64,000 nt of DNA, from assembly GCA_037447655.1 (NCBI GenBank), contig JBBHKE010003537.1, forward strand, positions 39,144 through 103,143, in the 5' to 3' direction. The translations under genes were made by a program, and so were the position numbers. Source of the stretch: Zygnema cylindricum (taxonomy: Eukaryota > Streptophyta > Zygnematophyceae > Zygnematales > Zygnemataceae). Positions 21,650 through 32,456 of this stretch are shown one piece after another (position 1 is the stretch's first letter; every line of letters begins with the position of its first letter). The notes below the pieces were generated by a model. The model was not told the DNA's origin. It worked only from the letters and a program-made list of their open reading frames with translations, and made no database searches.

Positions 21650-23386
21650 TGAGTTCTTTTAGTTGATGAGAAGGCCTCACTGATGGTCAGAGGTTCTATT
21701 GAAGTTGAAGAAAATACAAAGTGTGAACCTGATTGCAAACGGCTGCTAGATCTCCTACCCCCGGGAAATTCTGAGGCGGAGATCGATGGTTGTCGTGTGT
21801 TCCTTGTCTGTCTTGTAATCTCCCGTGGCTGCTCTTAGAGCCTCCCAGCCTGCTCATGCTGATGCTGTATATGATCTTGCTGATTAGAAGAAACTTGCTC
21901 TGGAATAGATTGCTGAACCACTGGAAAGTAAATTGTTTTGAAAGTATCAAAAATGACATATTCCTTAGATTTCATGTCAGCCTGTTTGTTAGTCATTGTA
22001 AATAAATCTGCTGAATCTCCTTCATCTTTTACGATAACATATCTGGACACCACAATCTTGTCCTTTTCTAGAATATATACCCTATACCCTTTTTAGTAAT
22101 CATCACAACCATGAGGATTCGCGGTAACCCTTTCGGCTCCATTTTCCACGTAGACTGAGAAGTATGTAGGATAAAGCATTTACTCCCAAACACTTTAAAA
22201 TGACCGACCTGGGGTTTTCTACCTGTCCATAGTTCAAAAGGTGTTGTGCTAACGGATCTAGACCCAAGTCTATTTTTTATTTACACTGCACAATTTAGGG
22301 CCTCAACCGAGAATTTCATAACTTTACTTTTATCAGCAAGCATAGTTCTAGCACACTCTGTAACTGTTCTATATAACCTCTCTGAAACACCATTTTGTTG
22401 AGGTGTGTAAGGAGCAGTCAGCTGACGACTGATGCCTTCATCGAAAAGAAACTTCTTAAATTCATTTGACATATACTCGCCTCCATTATCCGATCTTAGT
22501 TCCAAAATTGAAGTACCATATAGCTTTTCCGCCCAAGCTTTGTAGTGTTTAAAGTGTGAAAAAACCTCACTTTTCTCTTTCATGAAATACACTATAGAAT
22601 ATTTGGAAAAATCATCAGTAAAAGTCACCATGAAGCGGACCCCCCCAGCAAATGGTACCTGAGCGGGCCCAACACATCAGAATAAACGAGTTGTAAGACC
22701 CTGTTGATTTGTGCTCCGATTCTTTTGAAAAGTCATCTTGTGAATCTTCCCTAAAGAGTAGCCATCACATGTTTTAACTGGGTGATCTGTTAAAGTAACA
22801 CCCTCTATTTTGCCAGATTTCACCATTTTGTGCAAACTGTCATAATTAACATGACCTAGCGTTTTATGCCATAATTCATTCTCACACATTACACTCGAGT
22901 AGAGAACGTCATTTTTATTAGAATCCGCCATATCCATGCGATACATTTTGCTTTATCTCTAGTTCCTGTAACTGCTACTTTTCCCAACTTGCTTACAACC
23001 TGTCTACCCCCCTTAAGGGTCACTTCAAAACCTTTGCTTTCAACTAGAGACGTAGGAAACAATTTTTTTTTGAATTCCGGAACATACAATACGTTGTGTA
23101 AGGTTCTTTCAACCGACTTGCCTCCTATATCTACTAGCAATGAAACATCACCCTGAGCAGAAGTTTGGACACTCATGCCACAAGCATAGTATATATTCTT
23201 TGCAGGTGTAGTCTTTAGAGTAGTAAAAAGGCCCTTGTTCCAACACATGTGAGCCGATGCTCCTGTATCCATGATCCACCCGGCGTCCTTTGATCCTTCC
23301 ATCGCTGCCACCATTGCAAATAACTCCGATGTATCCTGCTCATCGAAATCAGAGGACTCAACTTCCTGAGTTACGAAAGAACACAA
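21650..23386 (-). pseudogene. Element C protease and integrase, broken
   Basis: The frame 23386-22889 contains the protease, with DAGWIMDTGASAHMCWNKG (DTGA active site), then GMSVQTSAQGDVSLLVDIGG and LVESKGFEVTLKGGRQVVSK. The pre-integrase block (22946-22677) reads ENELWHKTLGHVNYDSLHKM. The integrase core (22631-22281) reads FTDDFSKYSIVYFMKEKSEV, LRSDNGGEYMSNEFKKF and PQQNGVSERLYRTVTECART, so the D-D-E residues look intact. A stop follows at about 22281. The region 22280-21650 carries the integrase tail and the variable linker to the reverse transcriptase with more breaks. Confidence 0.85.
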
Positions 23387-23399
23387 GAATGAGTTCTTT

Positions 23400-24292
23400 T
23401 GTAAACGAATACCAAAAAAGCCCTGATTAAACTATTTTTGCTGCCACACTGGCCTATATAAACCAGTTTCATTTACCTTCTTGAGCTTATGACAGTACCT
23501 AAATCCATGACCTTTCTCTGAACACTAAAAGCATGTAGTAAAAGACTGCCTATTTTGCCCTTGATTAAACTGATTAAACTGTCCTGGATTTTTAGGACCC
23601 TGATATCTGAGCTGATTAAACAAATTCTTTCACTGATAAAACTATCCTCTTCTGACAAAATATGTGTTAAAAGCCTCTATTTGCTTTTCTCCATTTAGCA
23701 TTTTTTATGTAGACTCTTCATCCAAAATAATATTGATAGCTAACTGAAGTGTCCAGTTAGACTTATCATGCTTTTTCAATTCAGCAGATGCATCTTTGAT
23801 ACTACTAGGAAGACCTCAGATGATTAAAGCAGCCCGCACAGCCACCAAAACACGCATGAGAATCAATAAGAGTTCAAAAGTTATCAGTGTATTCCACCAT
23901 TGTTCCCTCGAGTATTTGTAATCGCAAATTTTTCTTGCCAACAAAAGCTCCTCTTGAACATTCGCTTTCTCTTAAGACGATTTGAGTGAAGTCCAAATAT
24001 CAATCGCCTTCTTCATTTTGAATCGAGACATCACCATGTTCTCCGAAAGGCAAAGCTTCAGAGCGTTCCAAACTAACCGATTTTTCTTTGCCCATGATGG
24101 ATTAGCTTCCTCAAGAGATCCATCTATCACTTTCAGCAAACCTGCAGTTTCAAAATATGACTCAACCATATCTGCCCAGTAAGCATACTTCAGCCCATTA
24201 AAAACAAGTATTCTAGGAGACACGCCCATAACCTGTTGTTCTATGACTACCGGTACAGGTGGAGCTGCAGCACTAGTGGTAGAAGTAGACAT
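23400..24292 (-). pseudogene. Element C gag, broken
   Basis: Gag starts at ATG 24292, inside the 5' LTR. It reads MSTSTTSAAAPPVPVVIEQQ, then VMGVSPRILVFNGLKYAYWA, crossing the LTR end (24234) and the primer site without a frame break. The first frame stops at 23972 (SLKSS followed by a stop). The rest (AIN..LDEEST and the basic end) is readable in pieces to about 23400. The zinc-knuckle part is not intact. No separate promoter is needed, since the element RNA is the messenger. Confidence 0.85.
24217..24233 (-). other. Element C primer-binding site, half-tRNA type
   Basis: Directly after the LTR end the minus strand reads GGTTATGGGCGTGTCTC. The first ten bases (GGTTATGGGC) are the complement of the anticodon arm of initiator-Met tRNA (GCCCATAACC). 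Drosophila copia is known to prime from an internal fragment of this tRNA. I see no normal 3'-end site (TGGTATCAGAGC) beside the LTR. Confidence 0.65.
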
Positions 24293-25197
24293 AACTTAAA
24301 CAGAAGCTGACCAAGAAACTAATGAAATAGTGATGTTTCACTCACTATAAAACCTGATCCACAGGTACAAATTACACCAAATTCAGCATAGAATATCACC
24401 AGTATACACACTGTCAATTCCCAAAATTACAGTACAATAGAATCTGTAAACCATAAGATATGACATCTGCAAGTTTCACAAAAACTGCATTCAGATTTGC
24501 ATTATCTCAAAACAGGATATCAAAATATTTCTAAGTTCTAAGCTTTATACACTGAGTGTCTATCAACTGATCCTTTCGACCAATCAGATTGTAGCATATG
24601 AATAGTCGTACTGTATTATAGTACGACTGAATACCTAATGTACTTCCAAAAAATCCCGTTTGCCACTAACCTAAATGAAGCAGTGTCACACTAAATTTAA
24701 ATTCACTAAACTCCACAAAGTGTTTGTTCAGGTTTTCTTCATTTGGCGTCGTACACACAATGTGCTGCTTAGTCAGCAGTAGTAAAATAAGTCCAACCAG
24801 CTCTGGTTAATCTTGTACGAATATTTGGAGTGCTTACGGAGTACTTCGTCACCTGTGGTCCACACTCAAATTGTCCCCGTTAGTTCAGTTCAAATTGACT
24901 TCAAGTATTTATTCTTCACACTTGTTTTCCCATATTTCCGGTATTCCTTTTTGTCCGTCCATTGCGCCGGTTTGACTTTGATTGATGTGTTACATGTGTC
25001 AAGATTCATTCCACCTTTTCTGTATTGTCCCTCTTATTGACGCGTGTCAATCAGACCGCACACTACTCTCTAGAGGTAATCATCAACAGTCAAACTATAC
25101 AAGGTAAGTATTACAACTTCAAAGACCCAAAAATATTCTAAGTTATAAACCTACCCTCACAACCCTATCTACTGAGGATAAAGCTTTGAAACCAACA
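24234..25197 (-). repeat. Element C 5' LTR (964 bp)
   Basis: On the minus strand it runs from TGTTGGTTTCAAAGC (25197) to GAACAACA (24234). It holds the gag ATG (24292) and the first 19 codons. It aligns by eye with the 3' LTR over the full length with scattered differences. Confidence 0.9.
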
Positions 25198-25680
25198 AGA
25201 AGCTTCATTTATTTCATCAACTGTACTCTTCCCGACATCGCAGCAGCGGTTCGAGCCTTAAGCTGAAGCCTGCAAAATTGAAGGAAGTTGGACTATGAGG
25301 CAGCAAAGAGAGTTCTTCATTATCTTGCTGGAACTCGAAATCTTAGAATCTCTCTCTGTGGAGAGGAAGTCAAAATTCATACATGGAGCGATGCGAGCTA
25401 CGTAGATATACCCAGCCGACGCTCCACCACCGGACACATTTTGAACATAGGAAGTGGAACTTGTTGTTGGACAAGCAAACTTCAAAAGGTAGCAACTCAG
25501 TCTACCATGGAGGCTGAGTACATGGCTGCCAGCTCGTTGTTAAGGAGTTACTTTGGGGAAAATCTCTTCTCTAAGAGCATCTCTTTATGCAATCTGAAAC
25601 ACAAATAGTGTGGTATGATAATCAGTCAGCAATCGCTATTGCATCTAATCCCTGTCATCACTTTAAGTGTAAGCATATTC
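25198..25680 (+). pseudogene. Element B RNase H, after element C
   Basis: Element B resumes with (S)FIYFINCTLPDIAAAVRALS-like sequence, then DYEAAKRVLHYLAGTRNL and HTWSDASYVDIPSRRSTTGH (catalytic Asp in WSDAS). QSTMEAEYMAASS (Glu) and WYDNQSAIAIASNPCHHFK follow. Frame changes lie near 25265 and 25540. The sequence stops in KHI at about 25680, where a truncated LTR begins, so the RNase H end, polypurine tract and 3' LTR of B are missing at this point. Confidence 0.85.
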
Positions 25681-26138
25681 CGTTGGATCGAGGAATCTCC
25701 GGAGATTATGGTACCGAATCCGGATATGACATGTGTCGACATTTAGGCCATGTCGTACACTGTCCGTACCTAAAGTACATCGGCAGCTGTACTTTTGCGT
25801 ACGGAACTCAATTCTGATTGGTTCCGTACATCAGTAGATAGAGTCTGTGAGAGAGATAGGACTTAGAAAAATTTAGAAGATAGGACCCTCTCTCCCAGAG
25901 AGCTTCTGTATAAAAGGTCAACTTTGACCCTCCATAACTTACTGCTCAGGGGAGCAAATTCAGAGATTCTTTTTGCTATCGACTCAGGGGAGTCTTGCCT
26001 TCACAAGGGTGCAGGTGGTCAGGGTTTTTGTCTGCCAGGGTGGCAGTTATTTTTGTTGGAACACAAAGGGGTCAGGATTATCCTAGAGGCTTCTTGGAAG
26101 CTGTCTACTCTGAGGACTTATGGAGGTCTCAGAGTTTC
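25681..26138 (+). repeat. Truncated LTR of the second family
   Basis: This piece matches the 3' half of the solo LTR at 17828-19050. It has a TATA box (TATAAAA, 25909-25915), then GCTCAGGGGAGC (25944-25955), then a gactcaggggagtc block, and it ends near GAGTTTCA (26138). The left third of the LTR is absent. The junction with element B on the left and with a new reverse transcriptase start on the right suggests recombination or deletion after insertion. Confidence 0.7.
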
Positions 26139-27726
26139 ACCGCTGATTATTCATGAAGCTTTTTCCGTTCCTGAAAAGGATCATTGGATCTCTGCTGCAA
26201 ATGAAGAGATACAGTCAAATATGGAAGCCCAAACTTGGAAACTTGTGGAGCTCCCACCGAACCGGAAAGCTATTGGTTGTAAGTGGGTTTTCAAATTAAA
26301 GTTGAATCCTGATAATACAATTGAGAGATATAAAGCTTGATTGGTGGCTAAGGGATTTAGCCAAAAGGAGGGAATTGATTATGAAGAGACCTTCTCTCCT
26401 TTGGTTCGCATTCCTACTGTTAGAGTTTTGCTATCTCTTACTGCAATATAGGATATGGACATACATTAGATGGATGTTAAGATAACTTTCTTGCATGGTG
26501 ATTTAGAGGAAGTAATTTATATAAAGTAGCCAGAGATGTATGCAAAAAAAGAGAAAGAAAATCTGGTCTGTAAACTGTTGAAGTCCTTGTATGGTTTGAA
26601 ACTGGCTACAAGACATTGGAACCTGAAATTAGAAGTGTTTTTAACCAATCTTGGATTTACCAGGATCAATTCAGATCACTTAGTCTATGTATTGCAAGGT
26701 GATGATGGAGTGATTTATGTGGCCGTGTATGTAGATGATTTGCTACTGATTAGTAAATCCATCAATGAGATTAATTAAATAAAATCAGCTTTGAATTCCC
26801 GATTTGAAATGAAAGACTTGGGTGAGGCTCTACGAATTGAAGTAGAAAGAGATAGGAACATAAAACTATTTATTTAACTCAAAAAAAAGCAATGAATAAC
26901 ATGTTAGAAAAGTTTGGCAAGTCAGAAGCAAAAGGGAGTGTCACTCCTATGGAATTCAAGCAAAAATTGGAGGGCACAGAAACGGATGGTGGTATTTTGG
27001 TTGATGATTTCTTCGATTGAGTGGAGGCAGATTCTATGTCCTCCATTCCTTACAGGCACATTGTGGGAAACCTTATTTATTTCATGAACTGTACTCGTCC
27101 TCACATCGCAACAGCGCTTAGAGCTTTACGCTGAAGCCAGCAAAATCCAAGGAAGTCGGACTATGAGGCAGCAAAGAGAGTTCTTCATTATCTTGCAGGA
27201 ACTCGAAATCTTAGACTCTCTCTCGGTGGAGAGAAAGTCAAAATTCATACATGGAGCGATGCGAGCTATGTAGATATACCCAGCCGACGCTCCACCACCG
27301 GGAACATTTTGAACATTGGAAGTGGAACTTATTGTTGGAGCAGCAAACTTCAGAAGGAAACAACTTAGTCTACCATGGAGGCTGAGTACATGGCTACCAG
27401 CTTGGTAGTTAAGGAGTTACTTTGGGGAAAGTCTCTTCTCCAAGAGCTTCTCTTTATGCAATCTGGAACACAGATAGTGTGGTTGATAATCAGGCAGCAA
27501 TCGCTATTGCATCTAATCCCAGTCATCACTTTAAGAGTAAGCACATTAATATCAAGCTACATTTTGTAAGAGAAAAGGTGATGGGAAAAGTCTTGAAGTT
27601 GAGTTATTTACCTGATGAGCAAATGTTGGCTGATATGATGACAAAACCCTTACTTGCTCCCAAATTGAAGTTTTGTAGAGAGGCATGTGGATTGAGTGAC
27701 TAGTAGAGTCTAAAGCTTTAAGGGAG
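26139..27726 (+). pseudogene. Copia reverse transcriptase-RNase H piece before the shared LTR
   Basis: This is a second copia pol 3' half. It starts IIHEAFSVPEKDHWISAANE and AIGCKWVFKLKLNPDNTIER, then a TGA (26338) in place of Arg. It continues LLKSLYGLKLATRHWNLKLE and VIYVAVYVDDLLLISKSINE (YVDD intact), with a TAA at 26776. RNase H follows in frames around 27060-27560, and the end (KVLKLSYLPDEQMLADMMTK, CGLSD, stop at 27701-27703) is preserved. The polypurine tract CTTTAAGGGAG (27716-27726) sits directly before the LTR. It could be the displaced end of element B or part of another copy. Confidence 0.85.
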
Positions 27727-28565
27727 TGTTGTTTTAGAAAGCTTTAGTCCTCTTTATGCCTCAGCTGTGAGGGAGAGAGAGTTGTTGAAGACTTAAGCTA
27801 TTTTTGGTTCAATTTGATTTAGTAGTTACCAAAATTAGTGTGACACTGAAGTTGGGAGTTCACGGTTCATTCACACTTGGGACACGCGTCATCACTTGAG
27901 AGAATGCGTGAGTATGTCCTCTGTGGACGTACATAAATTCAGCAGGACCACAAGACTTCGTGAAGTCAGTTCTACGGTGCCAAATCCTCTAATCAGACGG
28001 CTGACATCCGTCGCCAATAAATACTGACGAGGCGTGACTAGATCACTATCACTTTACGTTGTCTGAACTTCGGTGTACATATTTGGTAGAATAGAACTTT
28101 GTTTGTAGTGAATTAGTTGTTTAGTGTTGAGAATGTGGTTTATGACATACCTTCAGTACACAGGTATACTCACAGTTTTTTATGTTAGAATGTTAGATGT
28201 ACGATTGGAATGCCTCCGTATAGTTTAGTGTAGTTTCGTTGTATAGAAGTAGGACGTAGTGAATTTGATTATTTAGGAACAAATGATATGAAAACTGTAC
28301 ACTCAGTTTTATGTAATTTTATTTCTTCATATCTCACACGTTTAAATGCGGAATTGATTTAAATTTTGTGTGTGTGTTTCTTTATATGTTGTCTACACTG
28401 TTGTATATTTCTAGGACTATTGGAGCATTTTATTTAAAGTTATAGTCTGTCAAATTCGCTGGTCAGCCATCGGTATTTGTGGAAGCTTCCTCTCTTGATT
28501 TGTTCTACGATTACTACTGCTGCAACTTCTTCATCTTCAGTGCCAGCAGTTGTCTCAAAACAACA
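27727..28565 (+). repeat. Copia LTR shared by two elements (839 bp)
   Basis: It begins TGTTGTTTTAGAAAGC after a polypurine tract and ends CAAAACAACA before a primer-site-like AGTCACGGACCC. It is therefore both the 3' LTR of the piece on its left and the 5' LTR of element G on its right. It aligns with the LTR of B (6316-7178). The gag start codon inside it has changed from ATG to ATT (28510-28512). Confidence 0.85.
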
Positions 28566-29280
28566 AGTCACGGACCCGCCTTCACGAATTTCGGTCTTCG
28601 ATGGACGCGAATATCTATTTTGGGCAGATTTGGTTAAGTCTTACTTCAAGCAAGTGAAACTTATTGATGTGTTAAATGGATCACTGGCAGAATCTGGTGC
28701 CACCTTTGATCAGAAAAATGATGCCACCTTTGATGAGAAAAATGACCAGGCTTTGCATTTAGTTAAGCTTATGATATCAAAAGAATTGCATATGACATAT
28801 AATAATGTTAAAAAGGCATCAGAATTATTGGATGCATTGAAATCTTTTTATGTTAAAGCTAGTGACCAGCATGAGATTATAACTACTGGTCAAATCTATG
28901 AGTATAAGTACACAGGTGGTAGCATGGTGGAATACACTAATCAGTTTCAAATGTTACTGTCAAAAATTGCATATTTTGGGGGGACTTTCTCCCCTTATCA
29001 TCAGGCCATGATTCTCCTACAAGGGCTTCCTAATGAATATAAAGAAGCCTCAGATGAAATAAGAAAATTGTCTAAACCTCTTTGGAATTTGCAAACAGCT
29101 ATAGAGTTTATCTTGGTAGAAGAGGCTACTTAGACAGTTTAAGGATTTGCATAACCAGCTGTAGCATGTACGGCTCAATTTCAGAGAGAAATTAGATATC
29201 AAGGGAATTAGTTTAATCCTCAGTTTGAGAAATGTGTTTATTGCTATACTGATGGTCACTCCTCCAGAGCTTACCCTTTC
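28510..29280 (+). pseudogene. Element G gag, start lost
   Basis: The start codon position reads ATT instead of ATG, so gag has lost its start. The body is long and open (to 29133): SRISVFDGREYLFWADLVKS, KASDQHEIITTGQIYEYKYT and LLQGLPNEYKEASDEIRKL. A direct repeat encodes DATFDQKN then DATFDEKN (about 28700-28745), a small internal duplication absent from B. A stop follows at 29131, and the zinc knuckle (CVYCYTDGHSSRAYP near 29236) keeps the first two Cys and the His but has Tyr for the last Cys. Confidence 0.85.
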
Positions 29281-30690
29281 TATATAAAAGCTCTTAAAAC
29301 AGACACCTTTCGGAAAGGATGGAGACACCGCGGCCCTCTCATTTCCCAAAAACCTTCGAATAAAATTGTTGCATTTTCAGCGGAGGATACGGAATTGAAA
29401 AAGAAAACGTCTGAGGAAACGACACCTGATGTGATCAGTTTTTCAAAAATTGATGACAAAGAGTTCTTTGCTCTTGCCAAACTCGACATGATAGAAGGAG
29501 AAAAGGACCTCGGATGGATAATGGATTCCGGCAGCTCTTCACACATGTGCTGGAACAAGTCTTAGTTTAAGGAGATGTCTTTTATTCCTTTACGTCAGAT
29601 CTTTTATGCTTATGGCTATGCCATTAAATCAAATGCAAAACGAAACATAGATCTAGATTGTGTGATAGATGGAAAGGTTGTTAAAAGAACTTTGTATGAT
29701 GTCTTGTATGTTACAAAGTTCAAGAAAAATATGTTTTCTACGTTTGTAGGTGAAAGCAAAGGCTTTGATGTTCTTCAAAAAAATGGCAAGAAAATAGTGA
29801 GCAAGAATGGAAGAGTAGCTCTAGTAGGAACTAGAGGCCAAAACGTTTTGTACCGCATGGACATGGCTAATAAAATTGATTTTGCGTACTCCAGTGTCCT
29901 ATGTGAAAATGTTTTGTGACATAAAAGACTTGGTCATGTGCATCATTAGAGACTTACTAAGATGATAAAGCATGATTTGATAGAGGGAGTCAAGCTTGGT
30001 CAACAAGAGTCTCATGTGTGTGATGGTTGCGCTCTCAAAAAGCTTCACAAGCTTCCCCTATCACAAGTTTCTGATCACCGAGCCACAAATGTTCTTCGTA
30101 TTATTCACTCTGATGTTTTCGGCCCTTCTAAAGTTCCCTCTCTTGGTGGCAGTCGTTTTTTTGTCACCTTTACAAACGATTACTCCCATTATAGTTGCCT
30201 ATACTTCATGAAGGAGAAGATAGAAGTCTTCACTCACTTTAAACACTTCAAAATCTTGGCGGAGAAACCTCACGACAAATCTATTCTTGCTTTAGGGAGG
30301 GATAATGGTGAAGAGTATGTATCTCATGCCTTTGCTAATTATTTGAAAGAAAATAGCATCTCTCGTGAATTTACTGCTCCGTACACACCGGAACAAAATG
30401 GTGTTGCCGAGAGACTTAATTGGACTTTGATTGAATGTGCTCCATCTATGATGGCGTATAAAGGTGTGGATCGAAAGTTTTCGAGGAAGCTTTTCATTGT
30501 GCTTCCTACATCAGAAATTAAGTGGAAACCTGATCTGTTAGGGGTAAGACACCTTATGAAATGTGGACAGGCAGAAAGCCAAATGTCAGTCATTTTAGAG
30601 TTTTTGGTAGCAAATGATTATCTAAGATAATCTTCCTAATTCGAAACTTAGTCCAAAATCTGTACATAGTGTCTTTTTAGGCTATGATGA
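29281..30690 (+). pseudogene. Element G protease and integrase, broken
   Basis: The protease active site reads GWIMDSGSSSHMCWNKS near 29515-29563 and is followed by the same TAG as in B, so this stop may be ancestral to both copies. The next frame (29575-29919) encodes VIDGKVVKRTLYDVLYVTKF and GTRGQNVLYRMDMANK, then a TGA where Trp is expected. The integrase frame (29962-30630) reads CDGCALKKLHKLPLSQVSDH, IHSDVFGPSKVPSLGGSRFF, RDNGEEYVSHAFANYL and PEQNGVAERLNWT. The catalytic Glu of VAER is kept, while DNGGEY is DNGEEY. Frameshifts follow. Confidence 0.85.
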
Positions 30691-32456
30691 TAAATCTGCA
30701 AGTTATAGAGTGTATAATCCTCAGAGAGGATACCTTAAAACTGCCAAGAGTATTCAGATTAAAAAAGAAAGTGAATCTGTTGACGTTTTTAGCATGGATG
30801 CAGCTAAAAGAATGAGAAAATATAAGAGTATATCATTTTTGAGCAGGTACCTTTTACTCCAACCTCTTCTAATTCTTCTACCATCTCTCCCAAATGCCTG
30901 TGGGCAGTCTAATACTCCTTTTGGAGCTGCTCCTTCTGTTGATGCTCCTCCCAATACACGCCCTTTGCGGCAATCTAGGGAACTAACAGTTCTTGCGTCA
31001 GATTTTCCGAGTGAAAAAGGTAAAGCAACCGCCTTCGAGGCGATCGAGTTGAGAGTGCTTTTTCTATAAGGACAAGGGAGCGGCTTACTATTCATGATGC
31101 TTTTTACGTTCCTGAAGAGGATCATTGGATCTCGGCTGGAAATGAAGAGATAAAGTCAATTATGGAAGCCCAAACCTGGGAACTTGTGGAGCTCCTACCG
31201 AACCAAAAAGTTATTGATTGTAAGTGGGTCTTCAAATTAAAATTGAATCTTGATAATACAATTGAGAGACATAAAGCTAGACTGGTGGCTAAGGAATTGA
31301 GCCAAAAGGAGGGAATATATTATGAAGAGACCTTTTCTTCGTGGTTCGCTTTCCTACTGTTAGAGTTTTGCTATCTCTTGTTAAAATAGAGGATATAGAA
31401 TTGCATCAGATGGATGTTAAGACGGCTTTCTTGCATGGTGATTGGGAGGAAGTAATTTATATGAAGCAGCGAGAGATGTTTGTAAGAAAAAGGAAACAAA
31501 ATCTGGTCTCTAAAGTGTTAAAGTCCCTGTATGATCTAAAACAGGCTCCGAGAAATTAAAACCTGAAATTATATGAGTTTTTAACCAATCTTGGCTTTAC
31601 CAGGATCAGTTCAGATCACTTCAGATCACTCAATCTATGTAATGCAATGTGATGATAAAGTGATTTATGTGGCAGTGTATGTAGATGATTTGCTACTGAT
31701 TAGCAAATCCATCAATGAGATTAATAAAATAAAATCAGCTCTGAATTCCCAGTTTGAAATGAAAGACTGGGGTGAGGCTAAGTATATTCTAGGAATTCAA
31801 GTAGAAAGAGACAAGAAACAGAAATTTATTTATTTAACTCAAAAGGAAGCAATCAAGAACATGTTAGAAAAGTTTGGCATGTTAGAAGCAAATGGGAGTG
31901 CCAGTCAGATGGAATTCAGGCAGAAATTGGAGGGCACGAAAACGGATGGTGGTGTTTTGGTTGATGATTTCTTAGATTCGAGGAGGCAGATTCTATGTCC
32001 TCTATTCCTTACAGGCAGATTATCGAAAGCCTTATTTATTTCATAAAATGTACTCGTCCCGACATCGCAGCAACGGTTGGAGCCTTGAGCCGAAGCCTGC
32101 AAAATCCAAGGAAGTCGGACTATGAGGCAGCAAAGTGAGTTCTTCTTTATCTTGTATGAACTCGAAATCTTAGACTCTCTCTCGATAGAGGGGAAGTCAA
32201 AATTCATACATGGAGCGATGCAAGCTACGGAGATAGGCCTAGCCGACGCTCCACCACCGGATACATTTTGAAGATCGGAAGTGGAACTTGCTGTTGGAGC
32301 AACAAACTTCAGAAGGTAACAGCTCAATCTACCATGGAGGCTGAGTACATGGCTGCCAGCTCGGCAGTTAAGGAGTTACTTTGGGTAAATTCTTTTCTCC
32401 AAGAGCTTCTCTTTATGCAATCTAGACCATAGATAGTGTGGTGTGACAATCAAGCA
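30691..32456 (+). pseudogene. Element G integrase tail, reverse transcriptase, RNase H
   Basis: After the integrase tail and a low-complexity linker, the reverse transcriptase begins near 31100 (HWISAGNEEIKSIMEAQTWE). The catalytic Asp block MDVKTAFLHGDWEE is at about 31410-31445 and YVDD is intact (VAVYVDDLLLISKSINEINK, about 31667-31725). A tandem duplication of tcagatcact (31608-31630) causes one frame change. RNase H pieces are readable (SDASYGDRPSRRSTTGYILK-like, then STMEAEYMAASSAVKELLWV) up to the break at 32456. Confidence 0.82.

Larger units (their letters stand above)
19132..25197 (-). mobile_element. Ty1/copia element C, full length
   Basis: C is a 6066-bp minus-strand element with LTRs at 19132-20094 (963 bp) and 24234-25197 (964 bp). 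It is flanked by GGAAG (19127-19131) and AGAAG (25198-25202), a 5-bp target duplication with one change. It sits in the RNase H linker of element B; joining the flanks restores that coding stretch. From right to left: LTR, primer site, gag, protease, integrase, reverse transcriptase, RNase H, polypurine tract (CTTTAGGGGAG, 20095-20105) and LTR. Its reverse transcriptase frame is the longest in the window. Confidence 0.92.
6316..25680 (+). mobile_element. Ty1/copia element B, split by three later insertions
   Basis: B is a plus-strand copia element: LTR 6316-7178, gag, protease, integrase, and reverse transcriptase up to 10096, where chromovirus D is inserted. It resumes at 17391/17396, is cut again by a solo LTR (17828-19050), continues at 19051-19131, is cut by element C (19132-25197), and resumes in RNase H at 25198 to about 25680. 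Each resumption continues the copia pol exactly where it stopped, which proves the nesting. It then breaks at the truncated LTR at 25681, so its own 3' LTR is not directly attached. Its Gag subfamily (MTTAA.SSSS.PAVVSEQQV) differs from that of A, C, I and J. Confidence 0.85.
28566..32456 (+). mobile_element. Ty1/copia element G (5' LTR shared, 3' end missing)
   Basis: G follows the shared LTR and has gag, protease, integrase, reverse transcriptase and most of RNase H in copia order on the plus strand. It is the closest relative of B in the window. It ends abruptly at caatcaagca (32456), in the RNase H DNQA block, against TGTCACGCCCC. No 3' LTR is present. Many stops and frameshifts are seen. 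Confidence 0.88.
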
